Source: Peribacillus muralis
Lineage (GTDB): Bacteria > Bacillota > Bacilli > Bacillales > DSM-1321
Direction of reading: 5' to 3'
Length of the DNA stretch: 64,000 nt
Assembly: GCF_001439925.1 (NCBI RefSeq)
Contig: NZ_LMBV01000006.1
Location: 175,660 to 239,659, forward strand
A program made the position numbers and the translations under genes. The notes beneath the pieces are model-generated. The model worked only from the letters and a program-made list of their open reading frames with translations, did not search any database and was not told the DNA's origin. Positions 43,213 to 52,641 of this stretch are shown here, one piece after another. Each line of letters opens with the position of its first letter. The first letter of the stretch is position 1.

Positions 43213-43986
43213 TTATTTTTGTCTACCTACCGAGATTCTCCACTTATCCTTCTTGGTTTTTCCATCTATCGACATTATTTTACATCTGCCGAATCCCCTT
43301 ATGGATAGCGTATCGCCTTCACGGCAATCTTCAGAGACATTTTCCGTTTGCTTGAAATTCAGCTTTACTTTACCTGACGTTATCAAGGCTTGCGTTTTTT
43401 GGCGGGACATATTCAGCACGGCAGAAAGGACACTATCTAGCCTTAAGGAACTGACTGTGGCTACTTGCTCTTCCCATTTATCTTGGCCTTGAATGATATT
43501 CCCGATTGGAAGCCGTTTGATGGCAACGGATGCTTTACCTATTTTTTCTAGGTTTTCGGTGAGATATGCATCCATCTCTTCGGCCGCAATAAATTGAGTA
43601 TGCTCCTCCGTCACTATGATATCACCGAATTTTTCACGCTTTACCCCAAGTGACATCAAGGTTCCAAGTATTTGCCTATGTTCAAGCGTAACAAACTTTT
43701 TTGGATAGGAAATCTCGTATAAGGAGATATTGAAATCCGATGGTTCAGGAGAGTAATAATCAGGGTAAATGAGCACACGTTTTCGCTCAACGAAATCGCT
43801 CCCGCCATTGAATTGCAGTTTGGCCTCCGGATCGTTTCCTAATAAGGAAGATAGGATTTCCTGCTGACGCGGATCAAGAAAATCAGATAATTTCGGAGCG
43901 TAAGAATTTTTCACCTGATCGATCCAATTCATTGCCTGGTCGATGAAATCTTTTTCCTCCGGCCTGAAATGCTGATAAATACTCAT
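43213..43986 (-). CDS. ylmH: S4-domain RNA-binding protein YlmH (RqcP2-like)
   Basis: A 257-residue protein with an N-terminal YlmH-specific domain and a C-terminal S4 RNA-binding domain (LRLDSVLSAVLNMSRQKTQ..GKVKLNFK, about 180-225). Recent work on B. subtilis links YlmH to ribosome quality control, where it can bind stalled 50S complexes and assist alanine tailing, parallel to RqcP. If that holds here, it partners with the RqcH encoded at 23.7 kb. AGGAG lies 12 bases before the ATG. It sits between ylmG and divIVA, so it travels with division genes. Confidence 0.9.
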   Translation of the reverse strand: MSIYQHFRPEEKDFIDQAMNWIDQVKNSYAPKLSDFLDPRQQEILSSLLGNDPEAKLQFNGGSDFVERKRVLIYPDYYSPEPSDFNISLYEISYPKKFVTLEHRQILGTLMSLGVKREKFGDIIVTEEHTQFIAAEEMDAYLTENLEKIGKASVAIKRLPIGNIIQGQDKWEEQVATVSSLRLDSVLSAVLNMSRQKTQALITSGKVKLNFKQTENVSEDCREGDTLSIRGFGRCKIMSIDGKTKKDKWRISVGRQK

Positions 43987-44059
43987 GATTGTAAAATGCT
44001 CCTTAGTTATCGAGTTAATGGTCGGTCGGGCTTAAACTTTCTATATTCCTTCGTAGCCA

Positions 44060-44090
44060 CTACACAGCGGAGAACCATCCGGCTGTGTAG
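44060..44090. other. hairpin in the ylmG-ylmH gap
   Basis: CTACACAGC and its complement (9 bp) flank 13 bases, in the 126-nt gap between ylmG and ylmH. There is no T run on the minus strand, so termination is unlikely; a processing or stability element is possible. Confidence 0.4.
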
Positions 44091-44112
44091 CACACTGTTT
44101 TGGTACATGTGT

Positions 44113-44379
44113 TTAACCTACCAGCGTTTGAAGGTAATGAACACCATAACCGCTGGCGAAGTTAAGCACAAGCAGGGCCACAAGCGGTGATAGATCGATC
44201 ATTCCAAGCGGTGGTATGAACTTTCTGAAAGGCTCCAAATATGGCTCGCAAATCTTTTCCAGGAATTGGCCAATTGATGTCTCTCTTGCATTTGGAAACC
44301 ATGACATCAATATGTATACGATTAATGCCATTGAATAAATTTCAATTAAATAAGATAAACCTTGAAGCACTAAACCCAT
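44113..44379 (-). CDS. ylmG: YggT family membrane protein YlmG
   Basis: An 88-residue protein with two hydrophobic segments ([18 protein letters not shown] and [16 protein letters not shown]) around the conserved polar stretch [18 protein letters not shown], the YggT family hallmark. The biochemical role is unknown; relatives affect division site or nucleoid distribution in chloroplasts and cyanobacteria. It follows sepF by six bases, a pairing found widely in Gram-positive bacteria. Confidence 0.9.
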   Translation of the reverse strand: MGLVLQGLSYLIEIYSMALIVYILMSWFPNARETSIGQFLEKICEPYLEPFRKFIPPLGMIDLSPLVALLVLNFASGYGVHYLQTLVG

Positions 44380-44385
44380 TAATCA

Positions 44386-44853
44386 TTACCACCTCGCTTC
44401 TTCATACGCCTCATCGACGGCGAAGCCGGTAATATTACCAGAAACATCGACGTTGTCAGGGGTACATAAGAATATATCTGTACCAATTTTTTGGATATCC
44501 CCGCTAATTGCATATACAGTCCCACTTAGAAAATCGATGATTCGCTTTCCTTGATCATGCTGAATCCGTTGAAGGTTCACGACAACCGCGCGCCGATTCT
44601 TAAGATGGTCGGCTACCTCCTGGGCTTCTGCATAAGCACGAGGCTCCAATAATACTACTTTAGAAGATTTTTGGACGCTTTGCAAACTTACGATATTCTG
44701 ATTAGCATTATTCGCTGCAGAAGCTGGCTGATGCTGCTGCTTTGCTGACTTCACGGTTTTTCGTTCAGCTTCATCTTCTTCCATCACTTCATCCTTGTAC
44801 TCATACTCATCATCCAGTGCGAAATAAGATTTAAATTTTGATACGAATGACAT
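44386..44853 (-). CDS. sepF: Cell division protein SepF
   Basis: SepF binds the FtsZ C-terminus, forms rings and anchors the Z-ring through an N-terminal amphipathic helix ([16 protein letters not shown]). The 155 residues contain a variable linker rich in Q, A and N (about 30-60) and the SepF core: [42 protein letters not shown] segment, [16 protein letters not shown]. It is 21 nt downstream of ylmE and upstream of ylmG, as in B. subtilis. Confidence 0.96.
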   Translation of the reverse strand: MSFVSKFKSYFALDDEYEYKDEVMEEDEAERKTVKSAKQQHQPASAANNANQNIVSLQSVQKSSKVVLLEPRAYAEAQEVADHLKNRRAVVVNLQRIQHDQGKRIIDFLSGTVYAISGDIQKIGTDIFLCTPDNVDVSGNITGFAVDEAYEEARW

Positions 44854-44874
44854 CTTTAGCGTACCTCCTTAAAA

Positions 44875-45546
44875 TTATTCGCCTACAAGTGCTGTACCAA
44901 TCCTAATCATTGTAGCGCCTTCCTCGATGGCAATCATGAAATCATTGGACATCCCCATGGACAATTCCGTGCACGGCGAATGGGTAAACCCGGCATCTTG
45001 AATCTTCAGCTGGAGGTTTTTCAGTTTCCGGAAGCACTGACGCAATACTTGTTCATCATCCGTCAAAGGAGCCATCGTCATCAATCCTGCAACCTTCACC
45101 TTATCAAAATCGCCTAACGCTTTTATGAAGCTCATTGCTGCCTCAGGGTCCAGGCCATGTTTAGATTCCTCACCCGAAACATTCACCTGCACTAAACAGT
45201 TTATCGGCTCATTTGCTCGTTTTTGAATTTCTTCTGCCAAAGAAACGCGATCCAATGAATGGATATAGGTGACTTTATCGATGACATTCTTTACTTTTCG
45301 TGTCTGCAAGGAGCCAATATAATGCCAGTTCGGCTTGTCCTTCAGTACCTCATACTTATTCAGAAGCCCTTCATCACGGTTTTCACCTAAATCGCTGATT
45401 CCAGCTTCCAAGGCTTCCTTTGCCCTCTCGACCGAAACATATTTCGTCACGGCGATCAACTTTATATCTTCACGGCGCCTGCCGCTATTTTCACATGCTA
45501 TGTTTATCTTTTCTTCGATGTTTTTTAAATTTTCCACTACTTTCAC
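44875..45546 (-). CDS. ylmE: YggS/PROSC family PLP homeostasis protein YlmE
   Basis: A pyridoxal 5'-phosphate-binding protein that buffers PLP; no catalytic activity is known. The 223 residues form an alanine-racemase-like barrel: PLP lysine in IKLIAVTKYVS (about 35-45), GENRDEGLLNKYE, WHYIGSLQTRKVKN, VQVNVSGEESKHG and ELSMGMSNDF, all signatures. The frame opens at a TTG at 45570 inside pgeF; I use the GTG at 45546, two bases after the pgeF stop, which aligns with B. subtilis YlmE, though the RBS (GGAGG) is then 13 bases away. Confidence 0.9.
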   Translation of the reverse strand: MKVVENLKNIEEKINIACENSGRRREDIKLIAVTKYVSVERAKEALEAGISDLGENRDEGLLNKYEVLKDKPNWHYIGSLQTRKVKNVIDKVTYIHSLDRVSLAEEIQKRANEPINCLVQVNVSGEESKHGLDPEAAMSFIKALGDFDKVKVAGLMTMAPLTDDEQVLRQCFRKLKNLQLKIQDAGFTHSPCTELSMGMSNDFMIAIEEGATMIRIGTALVGE

Positions 45547-45548
45547 TA

Positions 45549-46376
45549 TTACCCTAAATCCTCCTTCCAACCGATAAAACTCATTAACCTTCCTGTTTTC
45601 CCCTTATCACGTCGATGTGAAAAAAACAAGTCAGAATCGCAGCTTGTGCAGTACGATGTAATGTCGATTTGACTTCTTGGAATTCCTGATTTTTGAAGAA
45701 TCAATGCATTGAGTCGCTTAAGATCTAGCTGATATTGTCCTTCACTGATTAAATTATATGGCTTTTCGTCATTATCTTCCAGCAAATTCTGCACTAAATC
45801 TATGACTTTGTCATCAACAACATAGCAATTCGAGCAAATGGATGGCCCTATTACTGCAAATATCTCCGTTTCCTTTATACCCTCACTTTGCCATGCCTCA
45901 ATCATTTTTCGGCCAATTCCATTAACGCTACCCTTCCAGCCAGCGTGTGCCACCCCGATCATACCATGTGCCGGAGCCAGAAAGTATAAGGGCACGCAGT
46001 CCGCATAGCACATTGTCAAAAGCATATTGCGATCCTTCGTATAAAATCCGTCCGTGGCTTTGAAGGCCGAACTATAATCCGTCGCGCCTCTGCCGCCATC
46101 GGGGCTGGTCACTTTCAAGATTTGCGTTTCATGCGTCTGCTCCGCCCCTACCCAGCCATCAAGCGGGAATTGCAACTTTCCTGCCAGGATCCTGCGATTT
46201 TCCTGGACATCTTGAAGTCGATCACCAACATGAAACCCGGTATTCAATGATTGAAAATCCCCTGAACTGACTCCATCATTTTTTGTGGTGAAGCCCGCTA
46301 CGAGCTGGAGATTTTGCTTTCTCCAGCTGTCAATGAACATATATTGATCATCTAGTAAAACAAATGGCTCTTTCAT
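45549..46376 (-). CDS. pgeF: Laccase-domain protein PgeF/YlmD (peptidoglycan editing or purine nucleoside phosphorylase family)
   Basis: A 275-residue DUF152/YfiH protein. It has TKNDGVSSGDFQSLNTGFHVGD, the metal-binding segments EQTHETQI, CYADCVPLYF and GVAHAGWKGSVNGIG, and IGPSICSNCYVVD. E. coli YfiH edits wall precursors by correcting MurC errors, and other members phosphorylyse purine nucleosides; which applies here cannot be read from sequence. It is placed first in the pgeF-ylmE-sepF group, just after ylmC. Confidence 0.88.
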   Translation of the reverse strand: MKEPFVLLDDQYMFIDSWRKQNLQLVAGFTTKNDGVSSGDFQSLNTGFHVGDRLQDVQENRRILAGKLQFPLDGWVGAEQTHETQILKVTSPDGGRGATDYSSAFKATDGFYTKDRNMLLTMCYADCVPLYFLAPAHGMIGVAHAGWKGSVNGIGRKMIEAWQSEGIKETEIFAVIGPSICSNCYVVDDKVIDLVQNLLEDNDEKPYNLISEGQYQLDLKRLNALILQKSGIPRSQIDITSYCTSCDSDLFFSHRRDKGKTGRLMSFIGWKEDLG

Positions 46377-46432
46377 GCTTTTAACCTCTTCATTTTTAGT
46401 CTAGTGTATCATATATTCGCGCACTGCACCCC

Positions 46433-46702
46433 TTAAAACCGTTCATCTTTCAGTTCTGCTTGAAATACCGTCTGATGTTCAACAAGAATGACATCCGCGC
46501 CGATTTTTTTTATTTTGTTCCATGGAATCACAATATCCTGTTCCCTGCCGAAGAACCCCATTAACCTTGTGTTATTCGAAACGACGATGGCCTCTATTTT
46601 CCCTGTCGCCGTATTGATCTCAAGATCCGACATATTGCCCAGTTTCTTTCCATCTGCTATGTTGACGATATCCTTAATTTGAAATTCGGAAATCCTGGTC
46701 AT
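46433..46702 (-). CDS. ylmC: YlmC/YmxH family PRC-barrel sporulation protein
   Basis: An 89-residue PRC-barrel protein (MTRISEFQIKDIVNIADGKKLGNMSDLEI..GKIEAIVV, ending in KIGADVILVE). The family is common next to sigG in spore formers; its function is unknown. GAGGAG precedes the ATG. The B. subtilis gene ylmA, between sigG and ylmC, is absent here. Confidence 0.88.
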   Translation of the reverse strand: MTRISEFQIKDIVNIADGKKLGNMSDLEINTATGKIEAIVVSNNTRLMGFFGREQDIVIPWNKIKKIGADVILVEHQTVFQAELKDERF

Positions 46703-46825
46703 ACCACTCAGCTCCTCACAATTTCATCATCGATCTTATTTACATGTATATGACATGACTCACCCAAGGATGTAGATTACGTTAAATAAACGTTACTTCC
46801 TGCCGCGTATCCTTTTTTGGCAAAA

Positions 46826-46862
46826 AAAAAAAGCCGCTACGGATAAGTTGCTGACAAGCGAG
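46826..46862 (-). terminator. possible terminator after sigG
   Basis: A run of 11 T follows a weakly paired GC-containing segment (CGCT..AGCG) on the minus strand, about 60-90 nt after the sigG stop. The stem is poor and imperfect, but the long T tract just after AGCGGC suggests an intrinsic terminator. Confidence 0.45.
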
Positions 46863-46917
46863 TAGTGGATACTGCTGCACTACCCGCCCTTCAGCTACCT
46901 ATTCTCATGCTTAGCTT

Positions 46918-47697
46918 TTACTGTTGGATATTTTTATTCATTTGCTTTATTGCCGCCTTTTCCAGTCTGGATACCTGCGCCTGTGAAATGCCGATTTCCT
47001 CGGCTACCTCCATTTGCGTCTTTCCTTGGAAAAACCGTTTGCGAAGGATCATTTTTTCGCGGTCATTCAACCGTCTCATGCCTTCATTTATAGCTATTTC
47101 ATCAATCCACGTACTATCTTTATTTTTTTCGTCACTCAGCTGGTCGAGTACATAAATCGGATCCCCGCCATCATTATAAATTGGTTCAAAAAGTGAAACT
47201 GGATCTTGTATCGCATCTAGTGCAAAAACGATTTCTTCATGAGGAACTTCCAACACCTTGGCGATTTCTTCAGCTGTCGGCTCACGAAGGGTCTGGCTTA
47301 TGAGCTTTTCTTTAACCTGCAAAGCTTTGTATGCGATGTCTCTTAAAGAACGGGAAACCCGAATCGGATTATTGTCACGAAGATATCTTCTAATTTCTCC
47401 AATAATCATCGGTACAGCATACGTTGAAAACTTAACATTTTGACCTAGGTCAAAATTGTCTATCGACTTCATCAACCCTATACAGCCTACCTGAAATAGA
47501 TCATCCACATACTCTCCCCGATTGTTGAAGCGCTGAATGACGCTTAGAACGAGTCGAAGATTCCCGTTTACCAGTTTCTCTCTTGCTGAAATATCGCCAT
47601 CTTGCAGTTCTTTAAAGAGTTTTCTCATTTCTTCATTCTTCAAAACCGGTAATTTTGATGTATCCACACCGCAGATTTCAACCTTATTACGAGACAA
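46918..47697 (-). CDS. sigG: RNA polymerase sigma factor SigG (late forespore)
   Basis: Sigma-G directs late forespore gene expression. The 259-residue protein starts MSRNKVEICGVDTSKLPVLKNEEM, nearly identical to B. subtilis, with region 2 (FNNRGEYVDDLFQVGCIGLMKSIDNFD, FSTYAVPMIIGEIRRYLRD) and region 4.2 helix-turn-helix (TQMEVAEEIGISQAQVSRLE). The open frame extends 23 codons upstream, but the start is the TTG at 47697, eight bases after AGGAGG. That RBS is part of a small hairpin, probably limiting translation. Placed directly after sigE. Confidence 0.96.
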   Translation of the reverse strand: MSRNKVEICGVDTSKLPVLKNEEMRKLFKELQDGDISAREKLVNGNLRLVLSVIQRFNNRGEYVDDLFQVGCIGLMKSIDNFDLGQNVKFSTYAVPMIIGEIRRYLRDNNPIRVSRSLRDIAYKALQVKEKLISQTLREPTAEEIAKVLEVPHEEIVFALDAIQDPVSLFEPIYNDGGDPIYVLDQLSDEKNKDSTWIDEIAINEGMRRLNDREKMILRKRFFQGKTQMEVAEEIGISQAQVSRLEKAAIKQMNKNIQQ

Positions 47698-47705
47698 AAT
47701 TATTC

Positions 47706-47718
47706 CCTCCTCACAGGA
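47706..47718 (-). promoter_or_regulatory. hairpin occluding the sigG ribosome binding site
   Basis: On the message CTCCT, GTG loop, AGGAG fold into a 5-bp stem that includes most of the AGGAGG Shine-Dalgarno. A comparable leader hairpin in B. subtilis sigG is reported to restrain its translation; the role here is inferred from that likeness. Confidence 0.6.
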
Positions 47719-47732
47719 GCGCTGTACAAAAA

Positions 47733-47742
47733 ACAGTATTTC
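47733..47742 (-). promoter_or_regulatory. candidate sigma-F/sigma-G type -10 element of sigG
   Basis: GGAAATACTG on the minus strand fits the sigma-F -10 consensus GGNRANAMTR at every position, about 35 nt before the start codon. The matching -35 is poor: CCATA is 14 bp away rather than about 16. Suboptimal spacing would fit the known delayed expression of sigG. Confidence 0.5.
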
Positions 47743-47850
47743 CGCGGGAGGGAAAAATATGCACATGGCTAGAACAGAAAATCGCCATTATTATTAATAT
47801 CGCTACGAAAAGTATTGATTTAATTGACATTTAAAGACACTTATTTTTTT

Positions 47851-48570
47851 TTACACCATTTTATTAAATTCCTTTCGAAGCCTCTTAATGATCCTTTTTT
47901 CCAAACGTGAAATGTACGATTGGGATATCCCAAGCATATCGGCAACATCTTTTTGTGTTTTTTCTTCTCCGCCTGCGAGACCAAACCTGAGTTCCATGAT
48001 CTGTTTTTCGCGTTCAGATAACTGTGTAAGTGCCTTCGTCAGCAGCTTGCGGTCCACGTTTGCTTCAAGATCTTTCGTGATGATGTCATCGTCTGTACCA
48101 AGAACATCCGATAACAAAAGCTCGTTTCCATCCCAATCGATGTTCAATGGTTCATCAAAAGAAACTTCAGAACGGATTTTGTTATTTCTTCGTAAATACA
48201 TCAAAATTTCATTCTCGATGCATCTTGAGGCATATGTAGCCAATTTTATTTTCTTCTCTGGGTTGAATGTATTGACGGCCTTGATTAAACCGATGGTCCC
48301 TATGCTGATTAGGTCTTCGATATTGATGCCCGTATTTTCGAATTTCCTTGCAATATAGACGACCAATCGTAAATTACGTTCGATCAATATCGATCGTGCC
48401 GCTTCATCGCCGTTCGGCAATTTATTGATCAGTATTGCCTCTTCTTCCTTTGAAAGGGGCGGCGGCAAAGCCTCACTCCCTCCAATATAGAATATTTCGT
48501 CCGTTTTCAATCCAAGCTTGAACAATAGTTTGTACCAAAAATAAGTGATCCGAAGAATGAGTTTCTTCAA
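47851..48570 (-). CDS. sigE: RNA polymerase sigma factor SigE precursor (mother cell)
   Basis: Pro-sigma-E, the first mother-cell sigma factor, activated by SpoIIGA cleavage of an N-terminal propeptide. The 239 residues equal the B. subtilis length. The propeptide (about the first 27 residues, [20 protein letters not shown]..) is hydrophobic and basic, followed by [13 protein letters not shown]; region 2 contains [20 protein letters not shown] and region 4 the helix-turn-helix [20 protein letters not shown]. The TTG at 48570 follows GGGAG by seven bases. spoIIGA ends 58 nt upstream and shares its promoter. Confidence 0.97.
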   Translation of the reverse strand: MKKLILRITYFWYKLLFKLGLKTDEIFYIGGSEALPPPLSKEEEAILINKLPNGDEAARSILIERNLRLVVYIARKFENTGINIEDLISIGTIGLIKAVNTFNPEKKIKLATYASRCIENEILMYLRRNNKIRSEVSFDEPLNIDWDGNELLLSDVLGTDDDIITKDLEANVDRKLLTKALTQLSEREKQIMELRFGLAGGEEKTQKDVADMLGISQSYISRLEKRIIKRLRKEFNKMV

Positions 48571-48628
48571 AATAATTCTCCCTTCTAATAAACGGATTAT
48601 GGGGCAAATGTTAGAGTGAATCAATGGT

Positions 48629-49555
48629 TCAGGAGGCATTTTGTACCGGGATGCCGGTTAACATTTTCGGGTGAACGATAGATTGATAGCTATTGTCGGG
48701 AGAGAGTTGCGAAAAGGTGAAAGAAACAAGGCCTTGCTTGACATGATATTCTTTTTCTCCAGAAACGATTTTGATGGAGTCCGGCTTGATAGCGGTTAAC
48801 AGTTGATGTTCATGCCCGACGACCTTATAAGGGATGACCCGCATTCGTCCAGTCCATGAATACTCGGGTTGTTCTTCCTGCTTGATCAGGTTATCAGGGT
48901 TTTTAAAGAGCTCGAGCATATCGTTGGGAATTCCTGTTTCCCCTCCTGAAAGAGATATGATCATCACCGGCGAGCGTGTAATTGGATCATATAGTTGATT
49001 CCCGGTATCCACCAGTCCTTGAAATGTACCTTCAAAGTCAGAAATCTTAATCGAAACCAAGACCATTTGTTCATGTGTAAGCTTTGTCATTTCCATCCCT
49101 TCAAGCGTGCGCCTGGAAAATTGCCAAGCAAGTGGGAATCCAATCATTACGAATATCCAGCTGACAGGGTCACCAAAACGATTGATTCCTGCATATTGAG
49201 CAGGGTCCTTGGCTACGATTTGAAATTCGAATAAATAGTGAAGACCTAAGAGGATTCCTCCAGATAAAAACGTCACAAAATATAAAGTGGCCACCGATTT
49301 CATGAAAAGTTTCAGTCTATTAAATCCAAAGGTGACCAGCACCATGACAAGGGATACAAAAATCTTCATGTACACTCGGTCCGCTATTGCATAAAGAGGA
49401 GTGAATGCCAATACGATAATGAAGGAACCCACCAGCCCGCCGATACATACCCGCCAAAGAGCGACCCTCCGTTTAAGAATGATTGCGGTCCCATATAAAA
49501 GGAGGCAGTCAAATAACCAATTCAACAACCAGATCACATCTAAATATAAGGTCAA
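48629..49555 (-). CDS. spoIIGA: Sporulation sigma-E factor-processing peptidase SpoIIGA
   Basis: A septal membrane aspartic protease that cleaves pro-sigma-E after a signal from forespore SpoIIR. The 308-residue protein has an N-terminal domain of five predicted membrane segments (starting [18 protein letters not shown]) and a soluble C-terminal protease domain with the single catalytic motif DTGNQLYDP (near 184; B. subtilis has DSGNQLYDP), working as a dimer. The start is TTG at 49555, just after GGGAGGGGAGGG. It leads the spoIIGA-sigE pair. Confidence 0.95.
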   Translation of the reverse strand: MTLYLDVIWLLNWLFDCLLLYGTAIILKRRVALWRVCIGGLVGSFIIVLAFTPLYAIADRVYMKIFVSLVMVLVTFGFNRLKLFMKSVATLYFVTFLSGGILLGLHYLFEFQIVAKDPAQYAGINRFGDPVSWIFVMIGFPLAWQFSRRTLEGMEMTKLTHEQMVLVSIKISDFEGTFQGLVDTGNQLYDPITRSPVMIISLSGGETGIPNDMLELFKNPDNLIKQEEQPEYSWTGRMRVIPYKVVGHEHQLLTAIKPDSIKIVSGEKEYHVKQGLVSFTFSQLSPDNSYQSIVHPKMLTGIPVQNAS

Positions 49556-49598
49556 ATACCCTCCCCTCCCTTAAGGAACTAACCTTCCACTAGCAAAA

Positions 49599-49632
49599 AG
49601 TATAGCGTACATACCGTAAGAAAGTGTGTCAC
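49599..49632 (-). promoter_or_regulatory. spoIIG promoter (sigma-A type with 22-bp spacer, Spo0A-dependent class)
   Basis: GTGACA (49632-49627) and TATACT (49604-49599) are exactly 22 bp apart on the minus strand. This over-long spacing is the known peculiarity of the B. subtilis spoIIG promoter, which needs Spo0A-P to work. One loose Spo0A-box-like heptamer, TGTCGAT on the plus strand, occurs at 49745-49751, far upstream; I could not find a box abutting the -35. The rest of the 332-nt ftsZ-spoIIGA gap holds only the ftsZ terminator; bpr, present here in B. subtilis, is absent. Confidence 0.7.
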
Positions 49633-49844
49633 TTTTTGTACCGGAAACTTAAGAGTTTTTCAGTCATTTTTACCCTTTTTGTAGAAAAACAGCTCTTGAT
49701 ATTTTCAATCTTTTCAAAGAGACTATCCTGCTCCCTTTTACTTCTGTCGATTTATGTTTTAAAAGTTTATGATTTTATTGATCTGCCTATCTATTTTGCT
49801 TAAGATTCATGATCAACACAATCCAAACTAATGAACAGAACAAC

Positions 49845-49877
49845 AAAAAACCGTTCCCCAAAGAGAACGGTTTTTTT
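49845..49877 (-). terminator. intrinsic terminator of ftsZ
   Basis: AAAAAACCGTTC/GAACGGTTTTTT stem (12 bp, 7-nt loop) runs into a T run on the minus strand, 13 nt after the ftsZ stop. It is nearly symmetrical and could work in both directions. Confidence 0.92.
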
Positions 49878-49887
49878 GTTGAAGATA

Positions 49888-51042
49888 TTAACGGCGTCTA
49901 TTGCGATTACGGAGAAAAGTTGGAATATCCAAAGCCTCTTCACCTTGGTTCGCATTGCGCGAGGGCTGCTCATTGACTTCTTCCCGCTTCACTTCACGCT
50001 TCACATTAGTCTGTGGCGTTTGTTGTGTTTGCGGCCTTGATTGCTGCTGTCCAAGTGTTGGACGTCCAGCAGGCCGTATGGAAGCTTCCACTTCGTTAAA
50101 GCCTGTGGCAATTACCGTCACGACGATTTCATCTTTAAGGTTTTCGTTGATGACTGAACCAAAAATCATGTTAACGTCCTGATCGGATGCAGTGGCGACG
50201 ATATCGGCTGCTTCCTGAACTTCGAAGAGGCTTAAATTCGTTCCGCCAGTGATATTCATCAGTACGCCTTGCGCCCCATCAATCGATGTTTCAAGTAACG
50301 GGCTGGAAATGGCTTTCTTAGCCGCTTCTGCCGCACGGTTTTCCCCTGAGGAAATCCCGATGCCCATAAGCGCCGAACCTTTATTGGACATGATGGTCTT
50401 AACATCGGCAAAGTCCAAGTTAATAAGACCCGGAACCGCAATTAAATCTGAAATCCCTTGTACACCTTGACGAAGGACATTATCGGCCTCGCGGAAAGCT
50501 TCAAGCATCGGCGTGCTTTTATCGACGATTTCAAGGAGACGGTCGTTCGGAATGACAATCAGTGTATCAACCGATTCCTTCATGGACGAAATGCCACCTT
50601 GTGCCTGTGTTGCCCGTTTCCTGCCTTCAAAAGTAAAGGGACGCGTGACAACACCAACAGTAAGTGCACCTAAATCTTTAGCAATGCCCGCGATGACAGG
50701 CGCAGCTCCCGTTCCCGTTCCGCCACCCATTCCAGCGGTTACAAAGACCATATCGGCACCCTTAAGCGCTTCTTCGATCTGTTCTTTGCTTTCCTCAGCA
50801 GCCTTTTTCCCTACTTCAGGATTGGCGCCAGCACCCAATCCGCGCGTAAGCTTTCCGCCGATTTGCATTTTAATTTCAGCTTTTGATAGATTAAGAGCCT
50901 GTGCGTCAGTATTGACAGAAATGAATTCAACACCTTGTACGCCATGCTCGATCATTCTGTTTACCGCATTGTTTCCGCCGCCGCCAACACCTATTACTTT
51001 AATCGTTGCTAATTGTTCTAAATTAGAATCAAACTCCAACAT
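49888..51042 (-). CDS. ftsZ: Cell division protein FtsZ
   Basis: Tubulin-like GTPase that builds the Z-ring. The 384 residues contain [17 protein letters not shown], the GTP signature [13 protein letters not shown] (about 104-116), the synergy-loop [11 protein letters not shown], a variable linker rich in Q, R, P and T (about 315-365) and the conserved C-terminal peptide [13 protein letters not shown] that binds FtsA and SepF. It is 44 nt downstream of ftsA and ended by a strong terminator. Confidence 0.98.
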   Translation of the reverse strand: MLEFDSNLEQLATIKVIGVGGGGNNAVNRMIEHGVQGVEFISVNTDAQALNLSKAEIKMQIGGKLTRGLGAGANPEVGKKAAEESKEQIEEALKGADMVFVTAGMGGGTGTGAAPVIAGIAKDLGALTVGVVTRPFTFEGRKRATQAQGGISSMKESVDTLIVIPNDRLLEIVDKSTPMLEAFREADNVLRQGVQGISDLIAVPGLINLDFADVKTIMSNKGSALMGIGISSGENRAAEAAKKAISSPLLETSIDGAQGVLMNITGGTNLSLFEVQEAADIVATASDQDVNMIFGSVINENLKDEIVVTVIATGFNEVEASIRPAGRPTLGQQQSRPQTQQTPQTNVKREVKREEVNEQPSRNANQGEEALDIPTFLRNRNRRR

Positions 51043-51086
51043 GACAATCCTCCTATTTTGACGAAATTCCCGATTCTTTATGATTG

Positions 51087-52388
51087 TTATTCAAAAAAGT
51101 AACCTAGGATTTTTTTGAATTTAGATTCGCCTTTTTCACCTTGTTTTTTAGCCGGTAAGTTCTCTTTGTTTTTCTGAGAAACCTTTTGGCTGCGCTGTTC
51201 GTTCTCTTCTTGCGCTTGCCCAGCTGCTACAGGCGTTTTTTTAGCGGTGTTTTTTTGCATTCTCTCTTTCCTGCATGCGTGTTTAATCAGGCCAACTGCA
51301 GTCGTATATTGGGGTTCCCTGACACCGATGTAATTCGGTTCAGCCGTCCTTACACGGTTTTGGAACACATATTGAGCGAGCTCCAGGACTCCCGGCATTT
51401 TGACAACGCCACCGGTCAAGACGAAACCTCCTGGAATATCTTGAAATCCGAGTCTTCTCAAATCATCTTGAATCAACTCGAATATTTCGGTCAATCTCGC
51501 TTCAATGATATCCGAAAGCATCAATTGATTGCAGGGCTGTTGCTGGTCGCTGCCAATGATCGGTATTTGGAATACTTCATCTTCAGACGCGTCGTCATAA
51601 AAGGCATGGCCATGTTTCACTTTTATTTTCTCAGCTTCCTCCATCGTTGTCCTTAGAACGATGGAAAGATCCTTCGTAAGTGTTTCCCCGCCTATAGGTA
51701 TCACAGACGTATATTGTAAATAGCCTTGTTCGAATATTGCCAGCGTAGTGGAACCTCCGCCAATATCGACAAGCGCCACACCAAGTTCTTTTTCATCCTT
51801 GGATAAAACAAGGGAACCTGCAGCCAATGGCTGTAGGGCAATATCGGTTATTTCTAACCCAGCCCTTTCCACACACCGCAGCGTATTATGTAAGATTGTC
51901 CGTAGACCTGTGATTAAGATCCCTCTCATTTCCAAACGAACACCGATCATGCCTCTTGGATCACTGATTTCATCAAGTTCATCAACTTTGTAGTGGATTG
52001 GCACCACGTCGATAATCTCCCTGTCTGAAGGGATCGTAATTAACTCCGCTGCTTCCCTAACACGGAAAACGTCGTGATCCGTAATTTCTTTATTGTCACT
52101 GGATACTGCTACCACCCCGTGACAAGGCTGCAGTGTCACGTGATTTGCACTTATTCCGACGATTACGTTTTTTATCTCCATCCCTATCATCCGTTCTGCT
52201 TGCTCGACAGCCTTTTGGATGGATTGGACGGTTTCATCTATACCGACGATCGAGCCCTTTTTGAGCCCCTCTGATTTAACATTTCCCACGCCGATTATAT
52301 TTAATGTGTCATTGACCATTTCCCCAATGATAACTTTTACACTGGATGTACCGATGTCAAGACTTACGTAGATTTCATTGCTGTTCAT
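51087..52388 (-). CDS. ftsA: Cell division protein FtsA
   Basis: Actin-like membrane tether for FtsZ. The 433 residues start [22 protein letters not shown] (phosphate 1 loop), contain [18 protein letters not shown] (phosphate 2 loop) and [15 protein letters not shown] (adenosine site), an acidic/basic linker, and the terminal amphipathic helix [11 protein letters not shown]. The frame opens at a GTG four codons earlier; the ATG at 52388 gives the family start, with GGAGG 11 bases before it. A promoter with a perfect TATAAT precedes it. Confidence 0.97.
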   Translation of the reverse strand: MNSNEIYVSLDIGTSSVKVIIGEMVNDTLNIIGVGNVKSEGLKKGSIVGIDETVQSIQKAVEQAERMIGMEIKNVIVGISANHVTLQPCHGVVAVSSDNKEITDHDVFRVREAAELITIPSDREIIDVVPIHYKVDELDEISDPRGMIGVRLEMRGILITGLRTILHNTLRCVERAGLEITDIALQPLAAGSLVLSKDEKELGVALVDIGGGSTTLAIFEQGYLQYTSVIPIGGETLTKDLSIVLRTTMEEAEKIKVKHGHAFYDDASEDEVFQIPIIGSDQQQPCNQLMLSDIIEARLTEIFELIQDDLRRLGFQDIPGGFVLTGGVVKMPGVLELAQYVFQNRVRTAEPNYIGVREPQYTTAVGLIKHACRKERMQKNTAKKTPVAAGQAQEENEQRSQKVSQKNKENLPAKKQGEKGESKFKKILGYFFE

Positions 52389-52459
52389 TCTCCATGGCAC
52401 CTCCTTCAGTTTTATTCATGTTTTAGCAGAATAACATTTTTATATCGAAAGACCTATTC

Positions 52460-52489
52460 ATTATAGAATAACTGAACTGATTTCACCAA
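52460..52489 (-). promoter_or_regulatory. candidate promoter of ftsA-ftsZ
   Basis: TTGGTG (52489-52484), 18-bp spacer, TATAAT (52465-52460) on the minus strand in the 253-nt sbp-ftsA gap. B. subtilis has several ftsAZ promoters here, one sigma-H dependent; I could not recognise a sigma-H pair. Confidence 0.6.
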
Positions 52490-52641
52490 CTCGTGAATGT
52501 AATTTTCATATTTCTCAAACTAAACTCGTAGATTTCTCACTTCACGGTGCAGATTGTTCGCTTCTCGTCATAATGGAGATATCTTCTAAACTAGATACTG
52601 CCATAAACTATTCGTCATTTATAATGTGATTCCCTTTAAAA

